Below are positions 6,858 through 14,946 of a DNA stretch of 39,095 nt, piece by piece. How positions within the stretch are numbered: position 1 is the first letter of the stretch; each line of letters opens with the position of its first letter. Source of the DNA: Bradyrhizobium diversitatis (GTDB lineage: Bacteria > Pseudomonadota > Alphaproteobacteria > Rhizobiales > Xanthobacteraceae); NCBI RefSeq assembly GCF_016031635.1, contig NZ_JACEGD010000055.1, positions 1 through 39,095 on the forward strand, written 5' to 3'. Made by a program: the position numbers and the translations under genes. Below the pieces are notes generated by a model. It did no database searches and was not told the origin of the DNA. It saw only the letters and a program-made list of their open reading frames with translations.

Positions 6858-7070
6858 ATGACCGATCCCGAGCTACGCGCACAGTCTTTCGAGATCGCCT
6901 GGCGATATCTCGACCAGTCCGGCCTGCTCACGGGCGAGCACAAGGATTCAGCCCGCTTCATCTTGAACCGGATCGACCGCATGATGTTGCGTGGAGAGCG
7001 ACGCAGGCTGTTGCTGTCGAATGCCGCGATCGATGCCTATCGGCTGCGGCCCGTGCTCGTGAGTGCATGA
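6858..7070 (+). CDS. Small soluble protein, unknown function
   Basis: This protein of 70 residues begins MTDPELRAQSFEIAWRYLDQ and ends with basic residues. It looks like a small all-helical cytosolic protein (FEIAWRYLDQSG...ARFILNRIDRMML). I recall similar hypothetical proteins in Bradyrhizobium but no function. The ATG at 6858 is chosen over an upstream in-frame start because the sequence before it has poor coding character. The ribosome site is weak. A frame beginning at ATG 7067 overlaps its stop but runs into the terminator of the next gene and is not called. Confidence 0.6.
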   Translation: MTDPELRAQSFEIAWRYLDQSGLLTGEHKDSARFILNRIDRMMLRGERRRLLLSNAAIDAYRLRPVLVSA

Positions 7071-7169
7071 CCGACCTGGCTGAACCGGTCATTAACGAAT
7101 CCTCGGCCTCGCAATTTGCGATCGCGATTCGTGCTTTGCGAACGAAGCGGAGTCGGATCGTGAACAAAC

Positions 7170-7189
7170 AAAAAGCCCCCGAAGGGGCT
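7170..7189 (-). terminator. Intrinsic terminator of the DUF2171 gene
   Basis: On the minus strand AGCCCC, a TTCG tetraloop and GGGGCT (7189-7174) are followed by TTTTT. It lies about 20 bases past the stop of the minus-strand gene at 7210-7437. The UUCG loop is a stable terminator type. Confidence 0.85.
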
Positions 7190-7213
7190 CAGTGTTTCAG
7201 CTCAGTGTTTCAG
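7188..7213. repeat. Exact 13-bp tandem duplication over a stop codon
   Basis: CTCAGTGTTTCAG occurs twice back to back (7188-7200 and 7201-7213). The second copy contains the TGA stop of the DUF2171 gene (7212-7210 on the minus strand). The first therefore holds a spare copy of the same bases between stop and terminator. Confidence 0.95.
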
Positions 7214-7437
7214 GCAGCTTCCGTCTTCGGTACGGCGTCGGCATTCACCGACAGCTTGACGATATCGCCTTCGACGGCACCGACATATTTCGTATCGATG
7301 TAGTGATGATGGTCCTTGTGACCTTCCGGGCTGTCCTTGCGCGTCAGCTTGATGCGATTGCCCTCGACGCGATCGACGGTGCCGACATGTGCGCCGTCCT
7401 TGCCGATGATCTTCATGTGCTCTCTGATGTCAGCCAT
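7210..7437 (-). CDS. DUF2171 domain protein
   Basis: This protein of 75 residues begins MADIREHMKIIGKDGAHVGT and contains the typical DUF2171 pattern of 'GxHVGTVDxVEGxRIKLTRKDS' followed by a His-rich 'HKDHHHYI'. It folds, by family resemblance, as a small beta-barrel of the PRC-barrel type. Members are often stress-induced, but their function is not established. The ATG at 7437 is supported by a strong AAGGAGG six bases upstream; an earlier ATG eight codons upstream has no such site. It is transcribed away from the PLP-enzyme gene and ends at a UUCG-loop terminator. Confidence 0.85.
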   Translation of the reverse strand: MADIREHMKIIGKDGAHVGTVDRVEGNRIKLTRKDSPEGHKDHHHYIDTKYVGAVEGDIVKLSVNADAVPKTEAA

Positions 7438-7514
7438 GCTGTCCTCCTTGTGTGGATTCAACTGCGAGGACGCGCGTTCGTTGCAGCGGGCGCGTTGGAC
7501 CCACGGCGTTTTCC

Positions 7515-7528
7515 GGACGTTGACGTCC
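7515..7528. promoter_or_regulatory. Palindrome in the divergent promoter region
   Basis: GGACGT-TG-ACGTCC is a perfect 6-2-6 inverted repeat, centred in the 113 bases that separate the divergent DUF2171 and PLP-enzyme genes. It is a plausible operator that could serve both. No cognate regulator is seen nearby. Confidence 0.35.
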
Positions 7529-7550
7529 CATCGGAACCGTCAAGAAGCGC

Positions 7551-8825
7551 ATGGAGACCATTCGAGCCTATCTGGAGCGAAAGCACGAGGAACTCAGGCT
7601 GTTGAATGACTGCCTGAGAAGCCGGTTCGATCTGGCGTGTCCGCGTTCGGTCGACGAGGTCGTCAGGTCCAAATTCCAGATCACTGCCGCGCTGAGGGCG
7701 GAGCACGAGTTGCAGGAGTGGAAGGCGACGGAGACAGCGTGGTCGCATACGGCCGATCCCGTCAGCGGGCCGTTCGCGTTCAGTTACGACTACCAGCGGG
7801 CCGATCTCACGGTGCGCGGTCCTTCGTTCTATGAACTCGACTGGGGCTGCACGAGCACCGCGGTCTATACCGCCTCGGGCATGGCCGCGATCTCCGCCGT
7901 GCTGCTCGCCTCCGCGCAAATTGTCGAGAAGGCCGATGTCCTGGTGCTTCCAGGCTCCTATGGAGAGACGCTGGAGCTGATCCAGGGCTTCGTCCCGCAT
8001 TTGCGGCTCGAGGTCTTGAAGCTGCCGCTGGGCGATGCGTTTGTTCCGGCAAACTCGCCGCGAATACTTCTGTTGGATTCCTGCTCCTTCGCCGGCGCTT
8101 TCGAGGCGGCGCTGCGCTGTGACGGCTCGGGCCTCGACCTCCTGGTTTTCGACACGACATGCTTCGCCGGCAGGTCAGGCCGCATCAGGCGTGTCCTGAG
8201 ATGGGCCCGGCGATACGGAATCCCGCAGGTGTTGGTGCGAAGCCACAACAAGCTCGATTCGCTCGGAGCGGAATATGGCCGGCTCGGCTCAGCCGTTTTC
8301 GTGCAAGGGAACGAGCATCAGCAGCAGCGGGCAGGGGGCGTTGAATGGGCTCGTCTCGCGTCCGAAACGCGAAGCGCGGTGCGGCTGCTCGGCGGCGCGG
8401 CGTTGCCGGCGCATTTCCCGCCCTTTGCAGGCAGTGCGGCGTACTGGGCCCTCACGAAGAGGCGTGTCGCGGCGATCTTGCGCAACGGCCGCAGCACGGC
8501 TCGATATTTCGCCGCGAAGCTCCCGGCGCTCTCGGCCGAGCTTCATTTCACCCACGGTCTGTACGTGACCCTCCGGGGAAAGCGCGTGCTCGACGAGGCG
8601 GCAGCGCGGCAGGCGGCCGAAAAGATGAGCAGCGAATTGCGCGGGGAGGGCTTCCCCATCCGCCACGCCGGCAGCTTCGGCTTCGATTTCGCGGCGACCG
8701 AGTGGTTTCACGATGCGACCACGGACCAGTATAGCGTCCGGGTGGCGGTCCCGGATCTTCCGACGGAGCTTTGGAATGATCTGGCCGCCGCAATCGCGCG
8801 GTGGTGGATGGCGCATCAGAGGTGA
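7551..8825 (+). CDS. PLP-dependent fold-type-I enzyme, substrate unknown
   Basis: This 424-residue protein has the order of motifs of fold-type-I pyridoxal-phosphate enzymes. Ser109-Gly-Met111 (ASGMAAISAV) would be the phosphate-binding turn. Asp201 in VFDTTCFAG would be the aspartate that holds the pyridine nitrogen. Lys234 in VRSHNKLDS would be the cofactor lysine. The layout is closest to the Cys/Met metabolism and aminotransferase-like branch. The N-terminal 90 residues (MNDCLRSRF-type helices, then FSYDYQRAD) and the 'RSHNKLDSLGAEYG' active site are not those of a named enzyme I know. No biosynthetic partners adjoin it; it stands divergent from the DUF2171 gene. The ribosome site is weak. 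Assignment to fold class is fairly secure, but the reaction is unknown. Confidence 0.75.
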   Translation: METIRAYLERKHEELRLLNDCLRSRFDLACPRSVDEVVRSKFQITAALRAEHELQEWKATETAWSHTADPVSGPFAFSYDYQRADLTVRGPSFYELDWGCTSTAVYTASGMAAISAVLLASAQIVEKADVLVLPGSYGETLELIQGFVPHLRLEVLKLPLGDAFVPANSPRILLLDSCSFAGAFEAALRCDGSGLDLLVFDTTCFAGRSGRIRRVLRWARRYGIPQVLVRSHNKLDSLGAEYGRLGSAVFVQGNEHQQQRAGGVEWARLASETRSAVRLLGGAALPAHFPPFAGSAAYWALTKRRVAAILRNGRSTARYFAAKLPALSAELHFTHGLYVTLRGKRVLDEAAARQAAEKMSSELRGEGFPIRHAGSFGFDFAATEWFHDATTDQYSVRVAVPDLPTELWNDLAAAIARWWMAHQR

Positions 8826-8873
8826 AGGGTGAATGCGCGGGATCGGCGACAGCCGCGCGAGGCGCGACACGCA

Positions 8874-9116
8874 TCAATCGACCGCCAGGCAGTGCTCCAG
8901 GACGGGCCTCTCGTGGCCGCGACGCGCCCACTCCTGAACGGCAAAGGCAAGGTGATGCTGGCCCGTCGCGGCGCCGAAGATCGATGCCTGCGCCACCTTG
9001 ATGGGCTTTGTGACCACATTGGTGTTCACGAGGCCTGCGTCAATCGCCAAGTACGACATTGCGACAATCGCCACCGCAGATGCGATCGCCATTCTCGTCC
9101 ATTCGGGTTGAGGCAT
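8874..9116 (-). CDS. Small membrane-anchored protein, unknown function
   Basis: This protein of 80 residues begins MPQPEWTRMAIASAVAIVAM. Residues 9-28 are one hydrophobic segment, either an uncleaved anchor or a signal peptide. A soluble part follows with a Gln/His-rich stretch (GAATGQHHLAFAVQEWARRG) and one cysteine. The ATG at 9116 has AAGGA at good spacing. A longer frame to 9203 is open but lacks that site. It converges on the PLP-enzyme gene. I do not recognise a family. Confidence 0.55.
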   Translation of the reverse strand: MPQPEWTRMAIASAVAIVAMSYLAIDAGLVNTNVVTKPIKVAQASIFGAATGQHHLAFAVQEWARRGHERPVLEHCLAVD

Positions 9117-9230
9117 CAGAGTCCTTCTCGGGCACACTTCGCCCGGCGGATAGATAGGGCCGATGTGCTCGGTTGAAAGCCCGGAGCGGAGTGACCCACG
9201 CATTCGTGAAGGCTGGACAAATCAATGAAC

Positions 9231-9307
9231 TGGCGATCCCGGCAGGACTCGAACCTGCAACCCGCGGAGTAGAAATCCGCTACTCTATCCAGTTGAGCTA
9301 CGGGACC
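9231..9307 (-). tRNA. tRNA-Arg (anticodon TCT)
   Basis: The minus strand reads GGTCCCGTAGCTCAACTGGA at the 5' end. The D-arm has the usual GCTC...GAGT pairing. The anticodon stem GCGGA/TCCGC holds the loop TTTCTAC, giving anticodon TCT (codons AGA/AGG). The T-arm contains GGTTCGAGTCC, and the acceptor stem closes as GGTCCCG with CGGGATC (one G-T pair). The CCA end is encoded (complement of 9231-9233). This is a complete 77-base gene. Confidence 0.97.
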
Positions 9308-9711
9308 GTTTTGAGCCGCCCGGTCTGGGGGGCTGGCCGTTCATCTAACATGCCAATATGAAAAATCTGGTGTTTCGCCAAGCCTGAACCGAACCGTTTT
9401 CCTCAATGCCGCGACAAAGTGGAACAGTGGCGTGTCAGGGTGCCGGGTTGAGCGGCAGCGGACTGGAAGATGGATCACATCGCCGGGACCGCTGAGGAGC
9501 TTCCGGGACACCGCCGCTGGTCGACTGGTCCGGTATTGCTGCGCCATCAGGACGGCGTGCGCGGCGGTATCTTGATCGGTCTCCTCTGGGCTTGCCTTGT
9601 CATGGCGATTGCGACGATTTGCACCTTTGGTTCCATCGCCTTGAGTCCGTCACCTTTCCGCGCATCTCATGCGACAAGCGGCGTTCGTCCGCGATTTCCG
9701 GGAGTCCATCC
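9308..9711. other. Intergenic region upstream of the alpha-2-macroglobulin gene
   Basis: This 404-base stretch lies between the tRNA and the alpha-2-macroglobulin start. The only candidate gene is a weak 81-residue frame (9470-9715, separate entry). I see no confident promoter, terminator or repeat. Confidence 0.5.
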
Positions 9712-9715
9712 ATGA
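9470..9715 (+). CDS. Doubtful small ORF coupled to the alpha-2-macroglobulin gene
   Basis: This 81-residue frame has one hydrophobic stretch (GILIGLLWACLVMAIATICT). It ends in TGA at 9713-9715, which overlaps the ATG of the alpha-2-macroglobulin gene as ATGA. GGAAG lies just ahead of its ATG, but too close for a good ribosome site. The rest has weak coding character. It may be a leader peptide or chance. Confidence 0.22.
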   Translation: MDHIAGTAEELPGHRRWSTGPVLLRHQDGVRGGILIGLLWACLVMAIATICTFGSIALSPSPFRASHATSGVRPRFPGVHP

Positions 9716-12700
9716 TCGGTCTTGTTCGCGCCGTCACGATCTGCGTCGCGCTGGCGCTCGGCCTTGTCGCTGCGCAGGCCGCCGACAAGGCTTTCAAACG
9801 CGACGATCTCGCCGATTCCGCGATCAAGCTGGAGGCCCAGATCAAGAGCGAGGCGGGGCCCGTCGCCAAGTCCAGCGCGACGCTGCGCACGGATGCCGAC
9901 GCCGCCTTCCGGCGTAATGATTACCGCACCGGGCTGTCGGTGCTCGGGCAGATCGCGGCCACCACGCCTGACGATGCCGGCAACTGGCTGCGGCTTGCCA
10001 AGGTCATCTTCCAGATCTCGCCGAAGAGCTCGAGCGAGCAGACCTTCCTGCTCGAGCGCGCTTCCACCGCCGCCTATATCGCCTATCAGCGCGCCGGAAA
10101 CCCCGGCGAGGAGGCCGACGCGCTCGCCGTGCTCGGCAAGTCGCTGGCCGAACGAAAATTGTGGCGGCCGGCGCTGGATGCATTGCGGCTGTCGCTCGAC
10201 ATGCGTGAGGTCGCCGACGTCCGCGGTCAATATGAGAAGATGCGCGACGAGCACGGCTTCCGGCTGCTCGACTACACCGTGGACTCGGATTCGGCGAGCC
10301 CGCGGGCCTGCTTCCAGTTCTCGGAAGAGCTTGCCAAGCGGACCGACTTCGCGCCGTTCCTGGCGCTGGCGGGGCAGGACAAGCCGGCTCTGTCGGCAGA
10401 AGGCAAGCAGCTCTGCGTCGACGGGCTGAAGCACGGCGAGCGCTACAACATCAATCTGCGCGCCGGCCTGCCGTCCACGGTGAAGGAGGGCCTGCCGAAA
10501 TCGGCCGAGTTCAACATCTATGTGCGCGACCGCAAGCCGTTCGTGCGCTTCACCAGCCGCGCCTATGTGCTGCCGCGGACCGGCCAGCGCGGCATTCCCG
10601 TGGTCAGCGTCAACACGCCCGCGGTCAACATCAACGTCTTCCGGATCGGCGACCGCAATCTGATCAACACGGTGGTCGACAGCGACTTCCAGAGGACGCT
10701 GTCGACATACCAGCTCTCCGATCTCGGCGACCAGCGCGGCGTCAAGGTCTGGTCCGGCGAGCTCGCGACCGCGATGACGCTGAACCAGGACGTCACCACC
10801 GCATTCCCGGTGGACCAGGCGCTCGGCGAGCTCCAGCCCGGCGTCTACGTGATGACCGCCGCGGCCAAGGGCCCGGGCTCGGACGACGAGTCCCAGCTCG
10901 CGACGCAATGGTTCATCGTCTCCGACCTCGGCGTCTCCGCCTATTCCGGTAATGACGGCATCCATGTCTTCGTGAACTCGCTGGCCTCGACCGATCCGGT
11001 CGGCAAGGCCGAGGTGCGGCTGGTTGCTCGCAACAACGAGATTTTGGCCACCCGCAAGGCCGACGACAGCGGCCACGTGCTGTTCGAAGCAGGGCTCGGG
11101 CGCGGTGAAGGCGGCCTGTCGCCGGCGATGCTCACCGTCACCGGCGAGAAAGCCGACTATGCCTTCCTCAGCCTCAAGTCCTCCGCCTTCGATCTGTCCG
11201 ACCGCGGCGTTTCGGGCCGTGCGGTGCCGGCCGGCGCCGACGCGTTCGTTTATGCCGAGCGCGGCGTCTACCGCTCCAGCGAGACCGTCTATCTGACCGC
11301 GCTGTTGCGTGACGGTCAGGGGAATGCCGTCACCGGCGGGCCGATGACGCTGGTGATCGAGCGTCCCGACGGCGTCGAATTCCGCCGCGCCGTGCTGGCC
11401 GACCAGGGCGCCGGTGGCCGCACGCTGGCCGTGCCCCTCAACTCGGCCGTCTCCACCGGAACGTGGCGGGTGCGCGCCTTCACGGATCCGAAGGGATCGT
11501 CCGTCGGCGAGACCACCTTCCTGGTCGAGGACTACGTCCCCGATCGGATCGAATTCGATTTGTCGACCAAGGACAAGCTGATCAAAGCTAATGCTCCAGT
11601 GGAGCTGAAGGCGGACGGCCATTTCCTCTATGGCGCGCCGGCTTCCGGCCTCCGGCTCGAAGGCGACATGCTGGTGGCGCCGGCGAGCGAGCGCCCCGGC
11701 TTTGCCGGCTATCAGTTCGGCGTCGACGACGAGGAGACCAGCTCGAACGAGCGCACGCCGCTCGAGAACCTGCCCGAGGCGGACGCCAACGGCGTTGCGA
11801 CTTTCCCGGTCACGCTGGACAAGCAGCCGGCCTCGACCCGGCCGCAGGAGGCGCAGATCTTCATCCGCATGGTCGAGACCGGCGGCCGCGCCGTCGAGCG
11901 CAAGATCGTGCTGCCGGTCGCGCCCGTCGCGGCGCAGATCGGCATCAAGCCCCTGTTTGGCGACAAGAACGTTGCCGAGGGCGACAAGGCCGAGTTCGAA
12001 ATCGTGTTCGTCTCGCCCGAGGGCAAGACGCTGCCGCGTGATGGTCTGCGCTATGAGCTCCTGAAGATGGAGTCGCGCTACCAGTGGTACCGCCAGAACA
12101 ATTATTGGGAGTACGAGCCGGTCAAGTCGACCTCGCGCGTGGCCGACGGCGACGTCACGATCGCTGCCGACAAGCCATCGCGCATCTCGCTCAGCCCCCA
12201 GCCCGGCCGTTACAGGCTCGATGTGAAGTCGAACGATGCCGACGGCCCGGTGACCTCGGTGCAGTTCGACGTCGGCTGGTACTCCGACGGCAGCGCCGAC
12301 ACGCCGGACCTGTTGGAGACCTCGATCGACAAACCGCAATACGCCTCGGGCGACACCATGACGGTGTCGGTCAACGTCCGCAGCGCCGGCAAGCTGACCG
12401 TCAACGTGCTCGGCGATCGCCTGCTGACGACGCAGACCATCGACGTCAAGGAAGGCACCGCACAGGTGAAGCTCCCGGTCGGCAAGGACTGGGGCACCGG
12501 CGCCTACGTCGTGGCGACGCTGCGCCGTCCGCTCGATGCGGCGGCCCAGCGCATGCCGGGCCGCGCGATCGGGCTGAAATGGTTCGGCATCGACAAGCAG
12601 GCCCGGACGCTGCAGGTGAAGCTGACGCCGCCTTCGTTGATTCGGCCGAACTCGACGCTGAAGATCCCGGTCAAGCTCGACGGGCTCAATCCGGGCGAGG

Positions 12701-14916
12701 ACGCCAAGGTCGTCATCGCCGCGGTCGATGTCGGCATCCTCAACCTCACCAATTACAAGCCGCCGGCGCCGGACGATTACTATCTCGGCCAGCGCCGCCT
12801 GAGCGCGGAGATCCGCGATCTCTACGGGCAACTCATCGACGGCATGTCGGGCACGCGCGGCCAGATCAAGTCCGGCGGCGACGCCGGCGCTGGTGAGCTC
12901 CAGGGCTCACCGCCCGCGCAAAAACCGCTCGCGCTCTATTCGGGCATCGTCACGGTCGCCGCCGACGGCACGGCCGAAGTGAGCTTCGACATTCCGGAGT
13001 TCGCCGGCACCGCGCGCGTGATGGCGGTGGCGTGGACCGCCACGAAGCTCGGCCGCGCCAACACCGACGTCGTGATCCGCGATCCCGTGGTGCTGACCAC
13101 GACCCTGCCGCGCTTCCTGCTCAACGGCGACCACGGCACGGTCAATCTCGAGATCGACAATGTCGAAGGCCAGGCTGGCGACTATGTCATCAACGTGAAG
13201 ACGGGCGGCCCGGTGAAGATGACCGGCAATCCCGCGACCACCGTGAAGCTCGCCGCCAAGCAGCGCAACGCGTTCTCGCTCGCGATCGACGCGACTGCGG
13301 CGGGGCAGGCGACGCTCGATGTCGACATCCGGGGCCCGAATGGCCTCGCGCTGGCGCGCCACTATGCCTTCGACGTCAAGGCGGCGACGCAGGTGCTGGC
13401 GCGGCGCTCGATCCGCACCCTGGCGAAAGGCGAGAGCCTGACGCTGACCTCGGACATGTTCTCCGACCTCGTGCCGGGCACCGGCAGCGTCTCGGTCTCG
13501 GCCAGCCTGTCCACCGCGCTCGACGCGGCGACGATCCTCAAGGCGCTCGATCGCTATCCCTATGGCTGCTCGGAGCAGATCACGAGCCGGGCCATGCCGC
13601 TGCTCTATGTCAACGATCTCGCCGCCGGCGCGCATCTCGCCATGGACACCGAGGTCGACCAGCGCATCCGCGACGCGATCGAGCGGTTGCTGGCCCGCCA
13701 GGGCTCGAACGGCTCCTTCGGCCTGTGGTCGGCGGGCGGCGACGATGCCTGGCTCGATGCTTACGTGACGGACTTCCTCACCCGCGCCCGCGAAAAGGGC
13801 TTTGCCGTGCCGGACGTGCTGTTCAAGACCGCGCTCGACCGCATCCGCAACTCCGTCGTCAATGCCGACGAGCCGGAGAAGGATGGCGGGCGCGATCTCG
13901 CCTATGGCCTCTACGTGCTGGCACGCAACGGCGCCGCGCCGATCGGCGATCTCCGCTATCTCGCCGACACCAAGCTGAACAATCTTGCGACGCCGATCGC
14001 AAAGTCGCAGCTTGCGGCAGCTCTTGCACTGGTCGGCGACCGCAATCGCGCCGAGCGGGTCTATGCTGCCGCGCTCGACAGCCTCGCGCCCAAGCCGGTG
14101 CTGGAGTTCGGCCGCACCGATTACGGTTCGCAGCTCCGCGATGCCGCAGCGCTTGTCTCGCTCGCCAGTGAAGGCAACGCGCCGAAAGCGACGTTGACGC
14201 AGGCAGTGTCGCGGGTCGAGTCCGCGCGCGGACTGACGCCCTACACCTCCACGCAGGAGAATGCGTGGCTGGTGCTGGCGGCGCGGGCATTGGCCAGGGA
14301 GAACCTCTCCATGGAAGTGGACGGCCAGCCGGTCAAGACCGCGCTCTACCGCAGCTACAAGGCGGACACGCTGAGCGGCAAGCCGCTGAAGATCACCAAC
14401 ACCGGCGATGCGCCTGTGCAGGCGGTGGTCTCGGTGTCGGGCTCGCCGGTGACGCCGGAGCCGGCGGCATCAAACGGCTTCAAGATCGAGCGCAGCTACT
14501 TCACGCTCGACGGCAAGCCGGCCGACATCAGCAAGGTCAAGCAGAACCAGCGCTTTGCGGTGGTGCTGAAGATCACCGAGGCCAAGCCGGAATACGGCCA
14601 CATCATGGTGTCCGACTATCTGCCGGCGGGCCTGGAGATCGACAATCCCAAGCTGGTGTCCTCCGGCGACAGCGGCACGCTGGACTGGATCGAGGATGGC
14701 GAGGAGCCTGAGGATACCGAGTTCCGCGACGACCGCTTCACCGCGGCGGTCGACCGCGCCTCGGATTCCAAATCGGTGTTCACTGTCGCCTACGTCGTGC
14801 GCGCGGTCTCGCCCGGCAAATATGTGCTGCCGCAGGCCTATGTCGAGGATATGTATAATCCCTCGCGCTATGGGCGGACCGGCACGGGAACCGTCGAGGT
14901 GCGGGCGGCGAAGTGA
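9712..14916 (+). CDS. yfhM: Bacterial alpha-2-macroglobulin family protein
   Basis: This 1,734-residue periplasmic protein would trap attacking proteases, by analogy with bacterial alpha-2-macroglobulins. It has a Sec signal peptide (residues 1-23, cut after LVAAQA). A helical repeat-like N-terminus follows, then a long series of beta-sandwich (MG) domains, the bait region area, and the thioester motif GCSEQ at Cys1286-Gln1289. An alpha-helical thioester domain and C-terminal MG domains come after it. GGGAG at 9700-9704 supports the ATG at 9712 over a longer frame from 9592. Its partner pbpC follows 30 bases downstream, the conserved yfhM-pbpC arrangement in which the protease trap protects the cell while PBP1C repairs peptidoglycan. 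Unlike E. coli YfhM, no lipobox cysteine is present, so it appears to be a soluble periplasmic form. Confidence 0.95.
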   Translation: MIGLVRAVTICVALALGLVAAQAADKAFKRDDLADSAIKLEAQIKSEAGPVAKSSATLRTDADAAFRRNDYRTGLSVLGQIAATTPDDAGNWLRLAKVIFQISPKSSSEQTFLLERASTAAYIAYQRAGNPGEEADALAVLGKSLAERKLWRPALDALRLSLDMREVADVRGQYEKMRDEHGFRLLDYTVDSDSASPRACFQFSEELAKRTDFAPFLALAGQDKPALSAEGKQLCVDGLKHGERYNINLRAGLPSTVKEGLPKSAEFNIYVRDRKPFVRFTSRAYVLPRTGQRGIPVVSVNTPAVNINVFRIGDRNLINTVVDSDFQRTLSTYQLSDLGDQRGVKVWSGELATAMTLNQDVTTAFPVDQALGELQPGVYVMTAAAKGPGSDDESQLATQWFIVSDLGVSAYSGNDGIHVFVNSLASTDPVGKAEVRLVARNNEILATRKADDSGHVLFEAGLGRGEGGLSPAMLTVTGEKADYAFLSLKSSAFDLSDRGVSGRAVPAGADAFVYAERGVYRSSETVYLTALLRDGQGNAVTGGPMTLVIERPDGVEFRRAVLADQGAGGRTLAVPLNSAVSTGTWRVRAFTDPKGSSVGETTFLVEDYVPDRIEFDLSTKDKLIKANAPVELKADGHFLYGAPASGLRLEGDMLVAPASERPGFAGYQFGVDDEETSSNERTPLENLPEADANGVATFPVTLDKQPASTRPQEAQIFIRMVETGGRAVERKIVLPVAPVAAQIGIKPLFGDKNVAEGDKAEFEIVFVSPEGKTLPRDGLRYELLKMESRYQWYRQNNYWEYEPVKSTSRVADGDVTIAADKPSRISLSPQPGRYRLDVKSNDADGPVTSVQFDVGWYSDGSADTPDLLETSIDKPQYASGDTMTVSVNVRSAGKLTVNVLGDRLLTTQTIDVKEGTAQVKLPVGKDWGTGAYVVATLRRPLDAAAQRMPGRAIGLKWFGIDKQARTLQVKLTPPSLIRPNSTLKIPVKLDGLNPGEDAKVVIAAVDVGILNLTNYKPPAPDDYYLGQRRLSAEIRDLYGQLIDGMSGTRGQIKSGGDAGAGELQGSPPAQKPLALYSGIVTVAADGTAEVSFDIPEFAGTARVMAVAWTATKLGRANTDVVIRDPVVLTTTLPRFLLNGDHGTVNLEIDNVEGQAGDYVINVKTGGPVKMTGNPATTVKLAAKQRNAFSLAIDATAAGQATLDVDIRGPNGLALARHYAFDVKAATQVLARRSIRTLAKGESLTLTSDMFSDLVPGTGSVSVSASLSTALDAATILKALDRYPYGCSEQITSRAMPLLYVNDLAAGAHLAMDTEVDQRIRDAIERLLARQGSNGSFGLWSAGGDDAWLDAYVTDFLTRAREKGFAVPDVLFKTALDRIRNSVVNADEPEKDGGRDLAYGLYVLARNGAAPIGDLRYLADTKLNNLATPIAKSQLAAALALVGDRNRAERVYAAALDSLAPKPVLEFGRTDYGSQLRDAAALVSLASEGNAPKATLTQAVSRVESARGLTPYTSTQENAWLVLAARALARENLSMEVDGQPVKTALYRSYKADTLSGKPLKITNTGDAPVQAVVSVSGSPVTPEPAASNGFKIERSYFTLDGKPADISKVKQNQRFAVVLKITEAKPEYGHIMVSDYLPAGLEIDNPKLVSSGDSGTLDWIEDGEEPEDTEFRDDRFTAAVDRASDSKSVFTVAYVVRAVSPGKYVLPQAYVEDMYNPSRYGRTGTGTVEVRAAK

Positions 14917-14946
14917 GGTGGTGGGTTCGAACGTAAGCGGGATTGT

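Noticed and set aside
7067..7303. Plus-strand frame starting in an ATGA overlap with the 6858-7070 gene
   Set aside because: It runs through the terminator and antisense through the DUF2171 gene; only the first residues look plausible.
9667..12831. Open frame of 1,054 codons on the minus strand, antisense to the alpha-2-macroglobulin gene
   Set aside because: It is rich in Arg, Asp, Gly and His in the pattern produced by reading high-GC coding DNA backward, and has no domains. The plus-strand gene has clear motifs.
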